Source of the DNA: Thermoplasmata archaeon
Lineage (GTDB): Archaea; Thermoplasmatota; Thermoplasmata; Lutacidiplasmatales; UBA184
Length of the DNA stretch: 22,235 nucleotides
Direction: 5' to 3'
Assembly (NCBI GenBank): GCA_030040865.1
Contig: JASHSX010000181.1
Location: forward strand, 1-22,235
Below, piece after piece: positions 6,478 to 13,627 of this stretch; the stretch's first letter is position 1, and every line of letters starts with the position of its first letter. The notes below the pieces were generated by a model. It ran no database searches. It was not told the origin of the DNA and saw nothing but the letters and a program-made list of their open reading frames with translations. The translations under genes were made by a program, and so were the position numbers.

Positions 6478-7254
6478 ATGACCTCGCGCGCCCCCATGTT
6501 CTACGGGCTCGCCGAGTACTACGACCGATTCGTCGCGGGAAAGGACTACTCCGGCGAGGCCGCCCGGCTCGTCGCGCACGCCCGGCGGTACGGGCGCTCC
6601 GGCGGCCGGGAGTGGCTCGACGTCGCCTGCGGCACCGGTCGCCACCTGGCCGAGCTTCGTCGAACGTGGTCGGTGCACGGCCTCGACGCGAGCCCCGAGA
6701 TGCTCCGCATCGCCCGTCATCGGCTCCCGGGGGTCCCCCTCGCCCGGGGGGACATGCGGACGTTCCGGACCGCGCGGAGGTTCGACGTCGTGAGCTGTCT
6801 CTTCGGAGCGATCGGCCACCTCGAGACGGAGCGCGACCTTCGCGCGACGTTCGCCAACTTCGCCCGCCACCTGAAACCCGGTGGGGTCGCGCTCGTCGAG
6901 CCGTGGATCGACCCCGCGGACTTTCGGCCGCGCTCTCACTCCCTGATGACGTACCGGGGCCCCGACGCCGTGCTGGCCCGTCTCTCCTACTCCGTGCGCC
7001 GCGGCCGGGCGTCCGTAGTCCGTAGCCGCTACCTCGTCGGGGTCCCCGGCCGAGGGATCCGCGAGGCGGACGGGACCGACGTGGGACTTCTCGTGCCGCG
7101 CGACCGGCTCGTCGCGATGATGGTCGACGCCGGGTTGGACGCCCGCTTCCGGGTCCGCGGGGTCCGGTCCGGGCGAGGACTCCTCCTCGGAACGAAGCCG
7201 ACGGGTCCCCCGCATCGGCCGGAGGTCCGACGGGCCGAGCGCCCGGCTCGCTGA
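6478..7254 (+). CDS. Class I SAM-dependent methyltransferase (258 aa)
   Basis: This is a Rossmann-fold methyltransferase. Motif I is LDVACGTGRH (47-56), with the acidic ribose-binding position in GLDAS (68-72), GDMRTF (91-96) for the adenine side, and the post-motif LKPGGVALVEPW (132-143). The N-terminal FYGLAEYYDRF resembles the cap seen in many small-molecule methyltransferases of this group. The substrate cannot be read from the sequence. It starts at ATG 6478, with a possible second start at M7. It is divergent from the respiratory operon and runs convergently into the AbrB-PhoU gene with no base between the stop codons. The C-terminal 20 residues are basic and Pro-rich and probably unstructured. 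Confidence 0.88.
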   Translation: MTSRAPMFYGLAEYYDRFVAGKDYSGEAARLVAHARRYGRSGGREWLDVACGTGRHLAELRRTWSVHGLDASPEMLRIARHRLPGVPLARGDMRTFRTARRFDVVSCLFGAIGHLETERDLRATFANFARHLKPGGVALVEPWIDPADFRPRSHSLMTYRGPDAVLARLSYSVRRGRASVVRSRYLVGVPGRGIREADGTDVGLLVPRDRLVAMMVDAGLDARFRVRGVRSGRGLLLGTKPTGPPHRPEVRRAERPAR

Positions 7255-8298
7255 TCAGGCGGCCTCGACCAGGATGTTGTCGGTGCCGGCGGCGACGGCC
7301 CGGTCGATGGCGATCTCGGCGAGCAGCGAAAGGCACGCCGCGCCGCGGTAGAGGAGATGCCCGGCCGGCCGCATCGGGCCCCGCTTCGCGAGTGCGACCC
7401 CGCGTTCCCTCGGGACGAGGGCCGCATCGCCGAGCCGGGCGCTCGTGTGGTACGCTTCGCACGCCCGGTCGAGCGACGGGTGCATGAGGGCGTCGACGAC
7501 GCCCTTGAGCTCCGTCTTCACTTCGGGGATGTACTCGGAGAGTCCGGCGACGACGGTCGAGGGCAGGTCGGGGGCGTCCGCGTTGAGGGCCGAGAGCGAG
7601 CCGCCGTAGAGGTCGGCGAGCTCGCCGAGCGCGTGGACGACGACGCGCCACTCGAGCAGCTGCCGGGGGTCGGGGCTTCCGATGCGCCGGGCGAGCGACC
7701 AGTCGCGGCTCGCCAGGAACAGCTGGCGCACCAGCAGGGCGAGGACCTTGTTCGCCTCCTCCTCGAGCGCCGTGACCCGGCGGCTCCGGGTCCGGCGCTG
7801 GATGAGCTCCTCCATCTCCTCGAGGAAGGCGACCAGGATCATCTTCATCCGCTGGACCAGCTGCGGCAGCCCGTACTTGGACGGGTCGATGAAATTCTGG
7901 AGGACGATGCGGTTCGGCTCCTGGGCGACGATCGAAACGCCGAGGAGGCCGCGCGCGGCCTGCTGGAGCTCCTCGAGCCGGTCCGGAACCAGCGGTACGT
8001 CCGTGCGGATCTCGATCGAGTCGTGCCCGACGCGATAGGCCCCGACGACGAGGCGTTCAAGGACCCCGGGCGTGTCGAACGACCGCGCCTGGACGAGGAA
8101 CGGAACGATCTCGGAGACAGCGCCGGGGAGCGGGGCCGGCTTGAGGTAGAGCGTTCCGTCGTCGTTCTGGTCGAAGACGATGAGGTCCCCCGGGTGGAGG
8201 TTCATCGCCTCGGCCCACGGCTTCGGGAGCGTGACCGCGATCGAGGAGTGGCCGGCCTTCAGCACGCGGCGTTCCCGACTCGGTGTTCCCCACGCCAT
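7255..8298 (-). CDS. AbrB/PhoU-type regulator (347 aa)
   Basis: The N-terminus (about 8-55) is a SpoVT/AbrB-like DNA-binding hairpin: VLKAGHSSIAVTLPKPWAEAMNLHPGDLIVF. A long PhoU-like helical region follows (about 120-345). Archaeal proteins of this AbrB-PhoU layout are annotated as phosphate-uptake regulators. The helical part contains typical acidic patches (EEMEELI, EEEANKVL) that in PhoU bind metal. No pst transporter is near, so phosphate control is by family only. The ATG at 8298 is preceded by a TATA-like box. Its TGA abuts the methyltransferase TGA in one TGATCA, so read-through transcription between the two genes would make antisense RNA. Confidence 0.88.
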   Translation of the reverse strand: MAWGTPSRERRVLKAGHSSIAVTLPKPWAEAMNLHPGDLIVFDQNDDGTLYLKPAPLPGAVSEIVPFLVQARSFDTPGVLERLVVGAYRVGHDSIEIRTDVPLVPDRLEELQQAARGLLGVSIVAQEPNRIVLQNFIDPSKYGLPQLVQRMKMILVAFLEEMEELIQRRTRSRRVTALEEEANKVLALLVRQLFLASRDWSLARRIGSPDPRQLLEWRVVVHALGELADLYGGSLSALNADAPDLPSTVVAGLSEYIPEVKTELKGVVDALMHPSLDRACEAYHTSARLGDAALVPRERGVALAKRGPMRPAGHLLYRGAACLSLLAEIAIDRAVAAGTDNILVEAA

Positions 8299-8311
8299 TC
8301 GAGGTCCCGAA

Positions 8312-8340
8312 CCTACTACAAGGTCCGTAGGTTATACGGG
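8312..8340 (-). promoter_or_regulatory. Candidate promoter and operator of the AbrB-PhoU gene
   Basis: On the minus strand GTATAAC (8331-8337) sits about 36 nt before the ATG at 8298, as expected for an archaeal TATA box with a very short leader. Directly downstream is an inverted repeat, CCTAC (8312-8316) with GTAGG (8327-8331). A regulator bound there would block transcription start, so autoregulation by the AbrB domain is possible but inferred. Confidence 0.45.
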
Positions 8341-8369
8341 ACCGGGGATATGAGCGTTGTGCTGGGGGA

Positions 8370-9107
8370 CTAGGAGCTCGGGGGGACTCCGGGCGGCGGC
8401 ATCGATTCCTCGGGAGGAGGCGAGGCGCCCGGGGTGGCGGGCTCGGGATAGCCGAGTCGCTCCGGCGGCATCTCGAACTCCGAGCCCCGGCGGCGACCGA
8501 CCACGAACCCGAGCACGATCGCGATGACCACGAGGGAGACGATCGTCCCGACGATGATGAACACGGCCGCGCCCGGGCCCGTGCTGGGCGAGGAGACCGA
8601 GAGGTTCGCCGGCAGGGCCTCCCCGAACGCGATGAAGCCGTACATCCCCGACTGGAAGTGGCCGCCCTCCATGCACATGAACTCGTACCAGCCCGGCGAG
8701 GCCACGTTGACGATGCCCGAGATCGTGCCGGTATCGGAGAGGTTCAGGTTGGCGAGCGGCGCGACGCCGTCCCCGTAGACGAGCTTGTTGAGCTCGTCCG
8801 GCGAGACGGACGGCGGGTTCGCGATCACCGTCCCCTGACGGCCCCAGATCGTGAAGGTGTGCGCGGTCGTGTCGGCGTCGGTGAAGGAGATCGTGACGTT
8901 CACGCCCGTCGCGATGTTCTGGATCGTGTTCGGACTGAACCCCGAGGTCACCGAGACGGCGGTGACGGAGAAGGAAGTGGCTCCCGCGCCATCGACCGTC
9001 TCCCCGCGTACGGGAACCGCCTCGATGAGCGCGACGAGCCCGCTCAGCACCAGCGCGACGGCGATCGCCACCGAAGCGAGGCGACGATACACCGACCTGT
9101 CGACCAT
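8370..9107 (-). CDS. Membrane-anchored sulfocyanin-like cupredoxin (245 aa)
   Basis: This is a blue-copper protein expected to carry electrons on the outer face of the membrane. Type 1 copper ligands are complete: H83 (TTAHTFTIW) and C145, H150, M155 in a C-x4-H-x4-M loop (CMEGGHFQSGM), the spacing of sulfocyanins. There is a signal anchor near 9-29, and a second TM helix (about 180-203) followed by a basic stop and a Pro-rich cytoplasmic tail. The ATG at 9107 fits a TATA-like CTTTGAAT patch about 50 nt upstream. A longer in-frame start at TTG 9158 overlaps that patch and is less likely. It is divergent from the CuA-subunit gene, so it probably delivers electrons from Rieske/cytochrome b to CuA in place of cytochrome c. 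Confidence 0.9.
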   Translation of the reverse strand: MVDRSVYRRLASVAIAVALVLSGLVALIEAVPVRGETVDGAGATSFSVTAVSVTSGFSPNTIQNIATGVNVTISFTDADTTAHTFTIWGRQGTVIANPPSVSPDELNKLVYGDGVAPLANLNLSDTGTISGIVNVASPGWYEFMCMEGGHFQSGMYGFIAFGEALPANLSVSSPSTGPGAAVFIIVGTIVSLVVIAIVLGFVVGRRRGSEFEMPPERLGYPEPATPGASPPPEESMPPPGVPPSS

Positions 9108-9276
9108 ACCGGGCCCCAACGGGGTTTCGACCGACGCGGGACGGGTCGTCGGATTCAAAGCCCCTCCGTACGTACGGGCCGCGTCCCGTCATCGTCGCGC
9201 GCCCGGCGAGGTCCGGACCGTGGGCGCGCCCGGTTCGTACGCCGGGAATATGTAGCTTCGGACCCCCGGAGGCGGC
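9108..9276. promoter_or_regulatory. Shared divergent promoter region, cupredoxin gene / coxB
   Basis: These 169 bases separate two respiratory genes read in opposite directions. For the minus-strand cupredoxin, CTTTGAAT (about 9153-9160) is TATA-like. For plus-strand coxB, GAATATGT (about 9246-9253) lies about 27 nt before the GTG, with GGAGG (9268-9272) just before that start. A CGTACGTACG palindrome lies near 9167-9176. Joint control of carrier and acceptor is likely but inferred. Confidence 0.5.
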
Positions 9277-9501
9277 GTGAAGGTCCTCGGGGACCGACGC
9301 CCCCTCGCCGGGGCGGCGCTAGCTCCCGCGCTGGCGGCCTCGTTGATCGCGAGCGGGGAGACCAATCTCCAGGAGACGAACTCGCTGCTCTGGATCATGA
9401 TCGGCATCAGCGTCGCGGGGGCGATCGTGACGTTCGCCTTCCTCGTCTACTCCGTCGTGATGTTCCGCGACCCGAACAACCGGCGGCGACGTTATGGTTA
9501 A
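9277..9501 (+). CDS. N-terminal part of oxidase subunit II (signal and first TM; 74 aa)
   Basis: The product has a basic N-terminus, a first hydrophobic stretch (about 10-26), a strong helix (about 38-62, LLWIMIGISVAGAIVTFAFLVYSVVMF) and the tail RDPNNRRRRYG. In a normal CuA subunit this is exactly the region from signal peptide through the first TM helix to the basic loop. It ends at TAA 9499-9501, 8 nt into the next frame, which resumes with NKLEVAWT, the usual continuation. It is either one half of a naturally split subunit II or the front of a frameshifted one. The start is GTG 9277 with GGAGG upstream. A TATA-like patch about 27 nt before the start suggests a very short leader. Confidence 0.75.
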   Translation: MKVLGDRRPLAGAALAPALAASLIASGETNLQETNSLLWIMIGISVAGAIVTFAFLVYSVVMFRDPNNRRRRYG

Positions 9502-9961
9502 CAAGCTCGAGGTCGCCTGGACGCTCGCCGTCGTCGCGCTCCTCGCGGGGGTCGCGGCGTACTCCACGGTCCTCCTGTACCAGATCGACGCGCTCCCGAG
9601 CGACCCTACCGAGTACGTGACCGTCATCGGCCACCAGTGGTACTGGGAGTTCTGCTACAGCAACGAGTCGTCGGTCGGCTGCTTCAACTCGACGTACGAC
9701 GCGACCAACAACACCGTGAGCGGCGGCGAGTTATGGGCGCCTCCGGGCGCCGTGGTTCAGATCAACGTGACCGGCGCCGACGTGATCCATTCGTTCAACA
9801 TCCCCCAGCTGGGCGTCCGGATCGATGCGATCCCGGGCCGCACCAACCAGTTCGCCTTCTCCGTCCCGAACGCGGCCCCCGGGACCCAGTACCTGATCCA
9901 GTGCACCGAGTTCTGCGGTGAGTTCCACGGAACGATGCGCTCGTTCCTGATGATCACGTAG
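9494..9961 (+). CDS. coxB: Oxidase subunit II, second TM helix and CuA domain (155 aa)
   Basis: This part receives electrons at the binuclear CuA centre and passes them to subunit I. After LEVAWT and one TM helix (about 8-30) comes GHQWYWEF (46-53), the aromatic patch facing subunit I. The full CuA ligand set follows: H99 (VIHSF), then CTEFCGEFHGTM with C137, E139 (backbone), C141, H145 and M148. Cysteines 54 and 63 flank an Asn-rich insert and may form a disulfide. Used alone, the ATG at 9494 gives a one-helix protein. With the upstream frame, skipping one T after TATGGT would read ...RRRRYG-NKLEVAWT, a standard subunit II. It is convergent with the two-domain cupredoxin gene. Confidence 0.93.
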   Translation: MVNKLEVAWTLAVVALLAGVAAYSTVLLYQIDALPSDPTEYVTVIGHQWYWEFCYSNESSVGCFNSTYDATNNTVSGGELWAPPGAVVQINVTGADVIHSFNIPQLGVRIDAIPGRTNQFAFSVPNAAPGTQYLIQCTEFCGEFHGTMRSFLMIT

Positions 9962-9963
9962 GT

Positions 9964-9986
9964 CCCGCCGGCCCGTGGGCCGCGGG
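9964..9986. terminator. GC-rich hairpin between convergent coxB and cupredoxin genes
   Basis: CCCGC (9964-9968) pairs with GCGGG (9982-9986) and GGCC (9970-9973) with GGCC (9978-9981), leaving one bulged C and a 4-base loop. It fills the 27-base gap between two stop codons. The symmetry lets it act on both transcripts. There is no T-run, so it may be a 3'-end structure rather than a true terminator. Confidence 0.45.
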
Positions 9987-9988
9987 CG

Positions 9989-11029
9989 CTAGTGTCCGTG
10001 CCCCGGGGACTTCGGGGGAGCGGGGAAGCGGCCGGAGAACGAGGCGATCGCGGCGAGGACGGCCCCGACGCCGAGGAGCCCGGCCGACCCGAAGAGGACC
10101 CACACCTCGACGATGGCCGTCGAGGGCGCGGCCGGCACCGGTGGGGGCGCGATCCCGACGTAGAGGAGCCCGTCCATCCCGGCGGCGAAGTGCCCGGGGA
10201 TCTCGCACAGGTACTGGTAGACCCCCACGGCGGAGACGGTGAAGTTCGCCCACACGGTACCGCCCGTGGACGCCGGTACGTTCACGTTCGCGAGCGGTGC
10301 GTGCGCGGTGAAGTACGCCGTGAAGTTGCTCGGGGTGAGCGTGACGTTCGACTGCGGCACGACGGTGAACGTGTGCGGGGTCGTCCCCTCGTTCGTCACG
10401 AGCACATTGACCACCACGGGGTAGTGCGTCGAGTTCACGGCGAGCACGTCGGGGTCGAAGGCGACGTTGGGGAGCCCGATCGTCCCCTCCTGGACCATGA
10501 CGCCCGGCCCGGTCGAGGTGACGTTCACGAACCCGTACATCCCGGCCTGGAACTGGTACGGTTCGAGGGATACGAACTCGAACTGCTCGAGCGCGTCGGA
10601 CGCCGGGAAGGTCACCGTCGCGGTCCCGCTCGAGTGCGGGGCGACCGAGACGTTCGCGAGCGAGCCGTTCGCGGCGAAGAAGGCGTAGAGCTGGTTCGGC
10701 GTGAGCGAGGAGCTCAGGTGCAGGTTCGGCACGGTGGAGAGGGTGAACGTGTGGGTAAAGTTGCCCTGGTTCACGAGATCGAAGGTGGCGTTGGACGCCT
10801 CGGGCACGTTCGCGAACGACGGCAGGAACCCGGGCGCGTCCGTCATGTTGATCGTGATCGTGAGGCCGGTGGCCGGATGGCCGTAGCCGATCTCGGGCGC
10901 GACCCGGACGACGTGCATCGTCGCCGCCGCGGACGGGACTCCGACCGTCGCCAGCAGCGCGGCCGCGAGGAACCACGGAAGCGCCCGTCGCGCGGCGGAA
11001 GCGGGTCGTCCTCGCGCGCGGTCGGTCAC
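9989..11029 (-). CDS. Two-domain cupredoxin with one intact copper site (346 aa)
   Basis: This is an exported blue-copper protein with two cupredoxin domains in tandem. Domain 2 has full type 1 ligands: H219 (TPHTFTVV) and C275, H280, M285 in CEIPGHFAAGM. Domain 1 keeps H93 (FTHTFTL) and M164 but has S154 and Q159 where Cys and His should be (SLEPYQFQAGM), so it should not bind copper in the usual way. Both domains repeat a LTPxx...PLANV-type strand that the neighbouring single-domain cupredoxin shares, indicating duplication. The signal peptide (about 14-37) follows ARRALPWFL, which could be a Tat signal. A C-terminal TM helix (about 306-331) and a His-rich tail follow. The GTG at 11029 is about 39 nt after a GCATATCAAC box. 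Confidence 0.9.
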   Translation of the reverse strand: MTDRARGRPASAARRALPWFLAAALLATVGVPSAAATMHVVRVAPEIGYGHPATGLTITINMTDAPGFLPSFANVPEASNATFDLVNQGNFTHTFTLSTVPNLHLSSSLTPNQLYAFFAANGSLANVSVAPHSSGTATVTFPASDALEQFEFVSLEPYQFQAGMYGFVNVTSTGPGVMVQEGTIGLPNVAFDPDVLAVNSTHYPVVVNVLVTNEGTTPHTFTVVPQSNVTLTPSNFTAYFTAHAPLANVNVPASTGGTVWANFTVSAVGVYQYLCEIPGHFAAGMDGLLYVGIAPPPVPAAPSTAIVEVWVLFGSAGLLGVGAVLAAIASFSGRFPAPPKSPGHGH

Positions 11030-11063
11030 GGTCGACCCTGACGGCGGCGAGACCTGGGCGCGG

Positions 11064-11073
11064 TTGATATGCG
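11064..11073 (-). promoter_or_regulatory. TATA-like box of the two-domain cupredoxin gene
   Basis: The minus strand reads GCATATCAAC in a GC-rich setting, about 39 nt before the GTG at 11029. It would place transcription start about 14 nt before the start codon. Confidence 0.4.
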
Positions 11074-11097
11074 CTGTGTACGAATCCCGGCCGCTCG

Positions 11098-12108
11098 TCA
11101 GCGCTCGAGCACGGACGGGGGGAGCGCAGCCCCCGGGACCGAGGCCGGCTCACGGGCGGGCGCGGGACCGACGTCCGGTGCGACGAGCTCGCGAAGCTCG
11201 TCCTCGTCGGGGGTCCGGGCGACCCACGGGATCCCCGCGATCCCCCGGTAGTATCGTCGGAAGAGATAGGCCACCTCGACGGTCATCACGACCGCCATCA
11301 CGGTCCCGAACGAGATGTCCGCCGCGGCGGACCCCTGCCCGGCGACGACATAGAACCCCGCGAGCGCGGTCGCCAGGAAGGCGGCCGCGAGGCCGAAGAG
11401 CGGCCCCAGGACCCCGGGCCCCGGTGACGGTCCGCGGACGACGAGGTAGCGCACCAGCAGGACGAACGCGGTCGTCATGAGGCCGCCCATCGCGAGCCCG
11501 CCCAGCGTGGGGTAGGCGGTCACCCAAGGGCCGAGCACGCCGGAGAGCGCGAGGGCGAGCAGGGCGCCCCGCTCGACGGAGGCGAGCGGCGCCCAGAGGA
11601 GGAGCGCGATCATGATCGCCGACATCGACCAGAAGAACCAGATCGAGGTGAGGCCGAGCGCGAACGTCGACGCCGCGGCGGCCGTGGGCGCGCCCGCCAG
11701 AGCGAACAGGACGCCCATCGTGATCTCGGCACCGGTGGTCACGACGGCGATCGCGGCGGGCCAGAGCCACGACGTGCCGTCGATCCGACGATCCCGGAAC
11801 ACGATGAGCCCGATGAACCACGTCCCGGCGGGCCCCATCATCATGAAATTGAACGCGAGCAGGACCCACGTCCACGACTCGGTGCCGTTCGGATTGATGA
11901 ACACGAAGAGGAGGGCGAGCAGGAGCATGCTGCCGCTGAAGAGGACCATGAGGGCGAGCGACGCCTGCGTCACGAGCGGGGGTCGACCCCGCACGGGCAG
12001 GATCTTCCCGAGGACGAAGATCGTGATCCCGATCATCGAGAGGGCGATCACGACGAACCAGGCGAGACCGCCGTTCACCTCGAGAGGCGGCAGCCCGAAC
12101 GTCGGCAT
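11098..12108 (-). CDS. Polytopic membrane protein of unknown function (336 aa)
   Basis: I do not recognise the family. There are about eight or nine hydrophobic helices, near residues 15-37, 47-71, 79-104, 115-139, 147-172, 181-200, 204-224, 233-257 and 267-283, and a 50-residue Pro/Glu/Ala-rich hydrophilic C-terminus. The core is almost free of buried charges except E128, and it has no paired His or Cys. Haem or copper binding is therefore not evident. It is transcribed in the same direction as, and about 70 nt upstream of, the two-domain cupredoxin gene, though that gene has its own TATA-like box. The ATG at 12108 is 28 nt after a CATAAGAA box. A role in oxidase or cupredoxin assembly is a guess from the neighbourhood. 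Confidence 0.8.
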   Translation of the reverse strand: MPTFGLPPLEVNGGLAWFVVIALSMIGITIFVLGKILPVRGRPPLVTQASLALMVLFSGSMLLLALLFVFINPNGTESWTWVLLAFNFMMMGPAGTWFIGLIVFRDRRIDGTSWLWPAAIAVVTTGAEITMGVLFALAGAPTAAAASTFALGLTSIWFFWSMSAIMIALLLWAPLASVERGALLALALSGVLGPWVTAYPTLGGLAMGGLMTTAFVLLVRYLVVRGPSPGPGVLGPLFGLAAAFLATALAGFYVVAGQGSAAADISFGTVMAVVMTVEVAYLFRRYYRGIAGIPWVARTPDEDELRELVAPDVGPAPAREPASVPGAALPPSVLER

Positions 12109-12130
12109 CCCAGGGGACGACCCGGGCCGG

Positions 12131-12140
12131 TTTCTTATGC
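12131..12140 (-). promoter_or_regulatory. TATA-like box of the polytopic membrane protein gene
   Basis: The minus strand reads GCATAAGAAA, centred about 28 nt before the ATG at 12108, which implies an essentially leaderless mRNA. It closely matches the CCATAAGAGG box of hddA. Confidence 0.5.
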
Positions 12141-12180
12141 CCCCGGTTGCGACCGGACTCGATCCCGCGGTGGACGCTGC

Positions 12181-13026
12181 TCACTCGCCCTGCGAGGGAT
12201 CGCGAGTCGACCGGGGCTCGAAGCGTCGCAGGAGCTGCGTCGTCACCTCGACGAGCGGATGGTGCGTGGCCCGGTCGATCTCGATGTCGTCGACCGTCCT
12301 GAGGTGATGGTCGGCCGCGAGCCGTTCGAAGCCGGTCTCCTGGCGGGCGAACTCGTCGGGACGGTCGGCGGTGAGGACGAACGCCTGGAGCTGCGTGAGC
12401 CCCATCTCCCGCGCGGCCAGCGCGCGGTGGTGGCCGTCCACCAGGATCCACGCGTCCCCCTTCTGGACGACCAGGAGGGGCTCCGCGAACCCCCGCTCGA
12501 GCTCGTAGCGCCGGCCCTCGAGCTCGTCCTCGAAGACCTTCCACTGCGTCGGCGTCAGCCGATCGATGGCGACCAGCCCGCGGTGGAACGAGAACTCGAG
12601 ACCGTAGCGCTCGCTCAGGAGGTGCTTCAGCATGTCCGCCTTCGCCGGGGACGCCCGCTCGAAGTGCGAACGGACGATGTCCAGGTTCGCGAGCATCCCG
12701 CAGAGCCGCCCGTGATCGTCGATGATCGGGAGGTCGCGGAGCCCAAACCGGAACATGACGCGAGCCGCGTCGTCGAGGTCCGTCTCGGGGCTCGCCGTGT
12801 ACGTGCCCGGATGCATGATCCGCCCGATCGGCGTGTCGTCGTCCGCCGCATGCCGGAGCAGCTCCTTGGCGCTCACGAAGCCGACGAGCTTGCCGCCGCG
12901 GTCGGTCACCGGGAGTCCGTGGTGCCGCCCCGCGAGCAGCTTCTGGATGGCGTGGCGCACCGTGGTCGTGTCCTGGACGTGCTCGACCTCGAGCACCATG
13001 TAGTCGCGGACGCGGACGGCCGTCAC
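12181..13026 (-). CDS. CBS-pair protein with ParB/sulfiredoxin-fold domain (281 aa)
   Basis: Two CBS motifs fill residues about 1-125 (VRDYMVLEVEHV... and IGRIMHPGTYTASPET...), a module that usually binds an adenine nucleotide. After a helical linker, residues about 150-220 form a ParB/Srx-type domain with DGHHRALAAREMG at 197-209. The same fold and DGHHR motif occur in archaeal SerK, an ADP-dependent serine kinase first annotated as ParB, so a small-molecule kinase role is at least as likely as DNA partition. The GTG at 13026 lies 4 nt after the gmhA stop, so it belongs to the hddA-gmhA operon. No parA neighbour is present. The last 60 residues are charged and unassigned. Confidence 0.85.
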   Translation of the reverse strand: MTAVRVRDYMVLEVEHVQDTTTVRHAIQKLLAGRHHGLPVTDRGGKLVGFVSAKELLRHAADDDTPIGRIMHPGTYTASPETDLDDAARVMFRFGLRDLPIIDDHGRLCGMLANLDIVRSHFERASPAKADMLKHLLSERYGLEFSFHRGLVAIDRLTPTQWKVFEDELEGRRYELERGFAEPLLVVQKGDAWILVDGHHRALAAREMGLTQLQAFVLTADRPDEFARQETGFERLAADHHLRTVDDIEIDRATHHPLVEVTTQLLRRFEPRSTRDPSQGE

Positions 13027-13030
13027 GCGC

Positions 13031-13627
13031 CTACGCCTGACGATCGCGGAGGTACGCCGTGAGGAAGTGGAGGACCAAGAGGTGGACGTCCTCGGTGTGC
13101 TGCATGCTCTGGGACGGGACCACGAGCGCGACGTCCGCGAGGCCCTTCAGCTTCCCTCCGCCGATGCCCGTGAGCCCGATCACGGTGACGCCGATCTCCT
13201 TCGCCGCGTGCACCGCTTCGAGGACGTTCGGGGAGTTGCCGCTGCCCGAGATCGCCACCAGCACGTCCCCGCGGCTCGCGAGGTTCTTGAGCGGCTCCGC
13301 GAAGACCTTCGAATAGTCGGCGTCGTTCGCCCACGCGGTGACGCTCGGCGTGTTGTCGTTGAGGGCGAGGCACTTGAACCGCCTCGGACCGCCGCCGGGG
13401 GCGGGTCGGCTCGCGGTCACCTTCGCGATGTCGACGACGAAGTGAGAGGCCGTCGACGAGCTGCCCCCGTTCCCGCAGAAGAAGATCGTGCGGTCGTCGT
13501 CGCGCGCCTTGAGCAGGATGGGGACGATCCGTTGGATCGCCTCCAGGAGGTACGGCGCGTCGACCGTGCGCTTCGTCTCGTCGAAGTACTCCCGGAAGTA
13601 CGGCCCGAGCGTCGAAAGGTCGGTCAT
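13031..13627 (-). CDS. gmhA: Sedoheptulose-7-phosphate isomerase (198 aa)
   Basis: This SIS-fold isomerase converts sedoheptulose 7-phosphate to glycero-manno-heptose 7-phosphate, the first step toward nucleotide-activated heptose. Diagnostic stretches are FFCGNGGSSSTASHFVVD (49-66, phosphate binding), LNDNTPSVTAWANDADYSKVF (89-109), ISGSGNSPNVLEAV (126-139) and the C-terminal QHTEDVHLLVLHF (176-188), with the E/D-H pair of the active site. Length matches the family (about 190-200). The ATG at 13627 overlaps the hddA stop as ATGA, so the two enzymes are translationally coupled. Confidence 0.95.
   Translation of the reverse strand: MTDLSTLGPYFREYFDETKRTVDAPYLLEAIQRIVPILLKARDDDRTIFFCGNGGSSSTASHFVVDIAKVTASRPAPGGGPRRFKCLALNDNTPSVTAWANDADYSKVFAEPLKNLASRGDVLVAISGSGNSPNVLEAVHAAKEIGVTVIGLTGIGGGKLKGLADVALVVPSQSMQHTEDVHLLVLHFLTAYLRDRQA

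Noticed and set aside
12181..13026. Chromosome partition ParB
   Set aside because: No parA or parS-like repeats, and the CBS fusion plus metabolic operon fit a SerK-type or regulatory enzyme better; kept only as a fold name.
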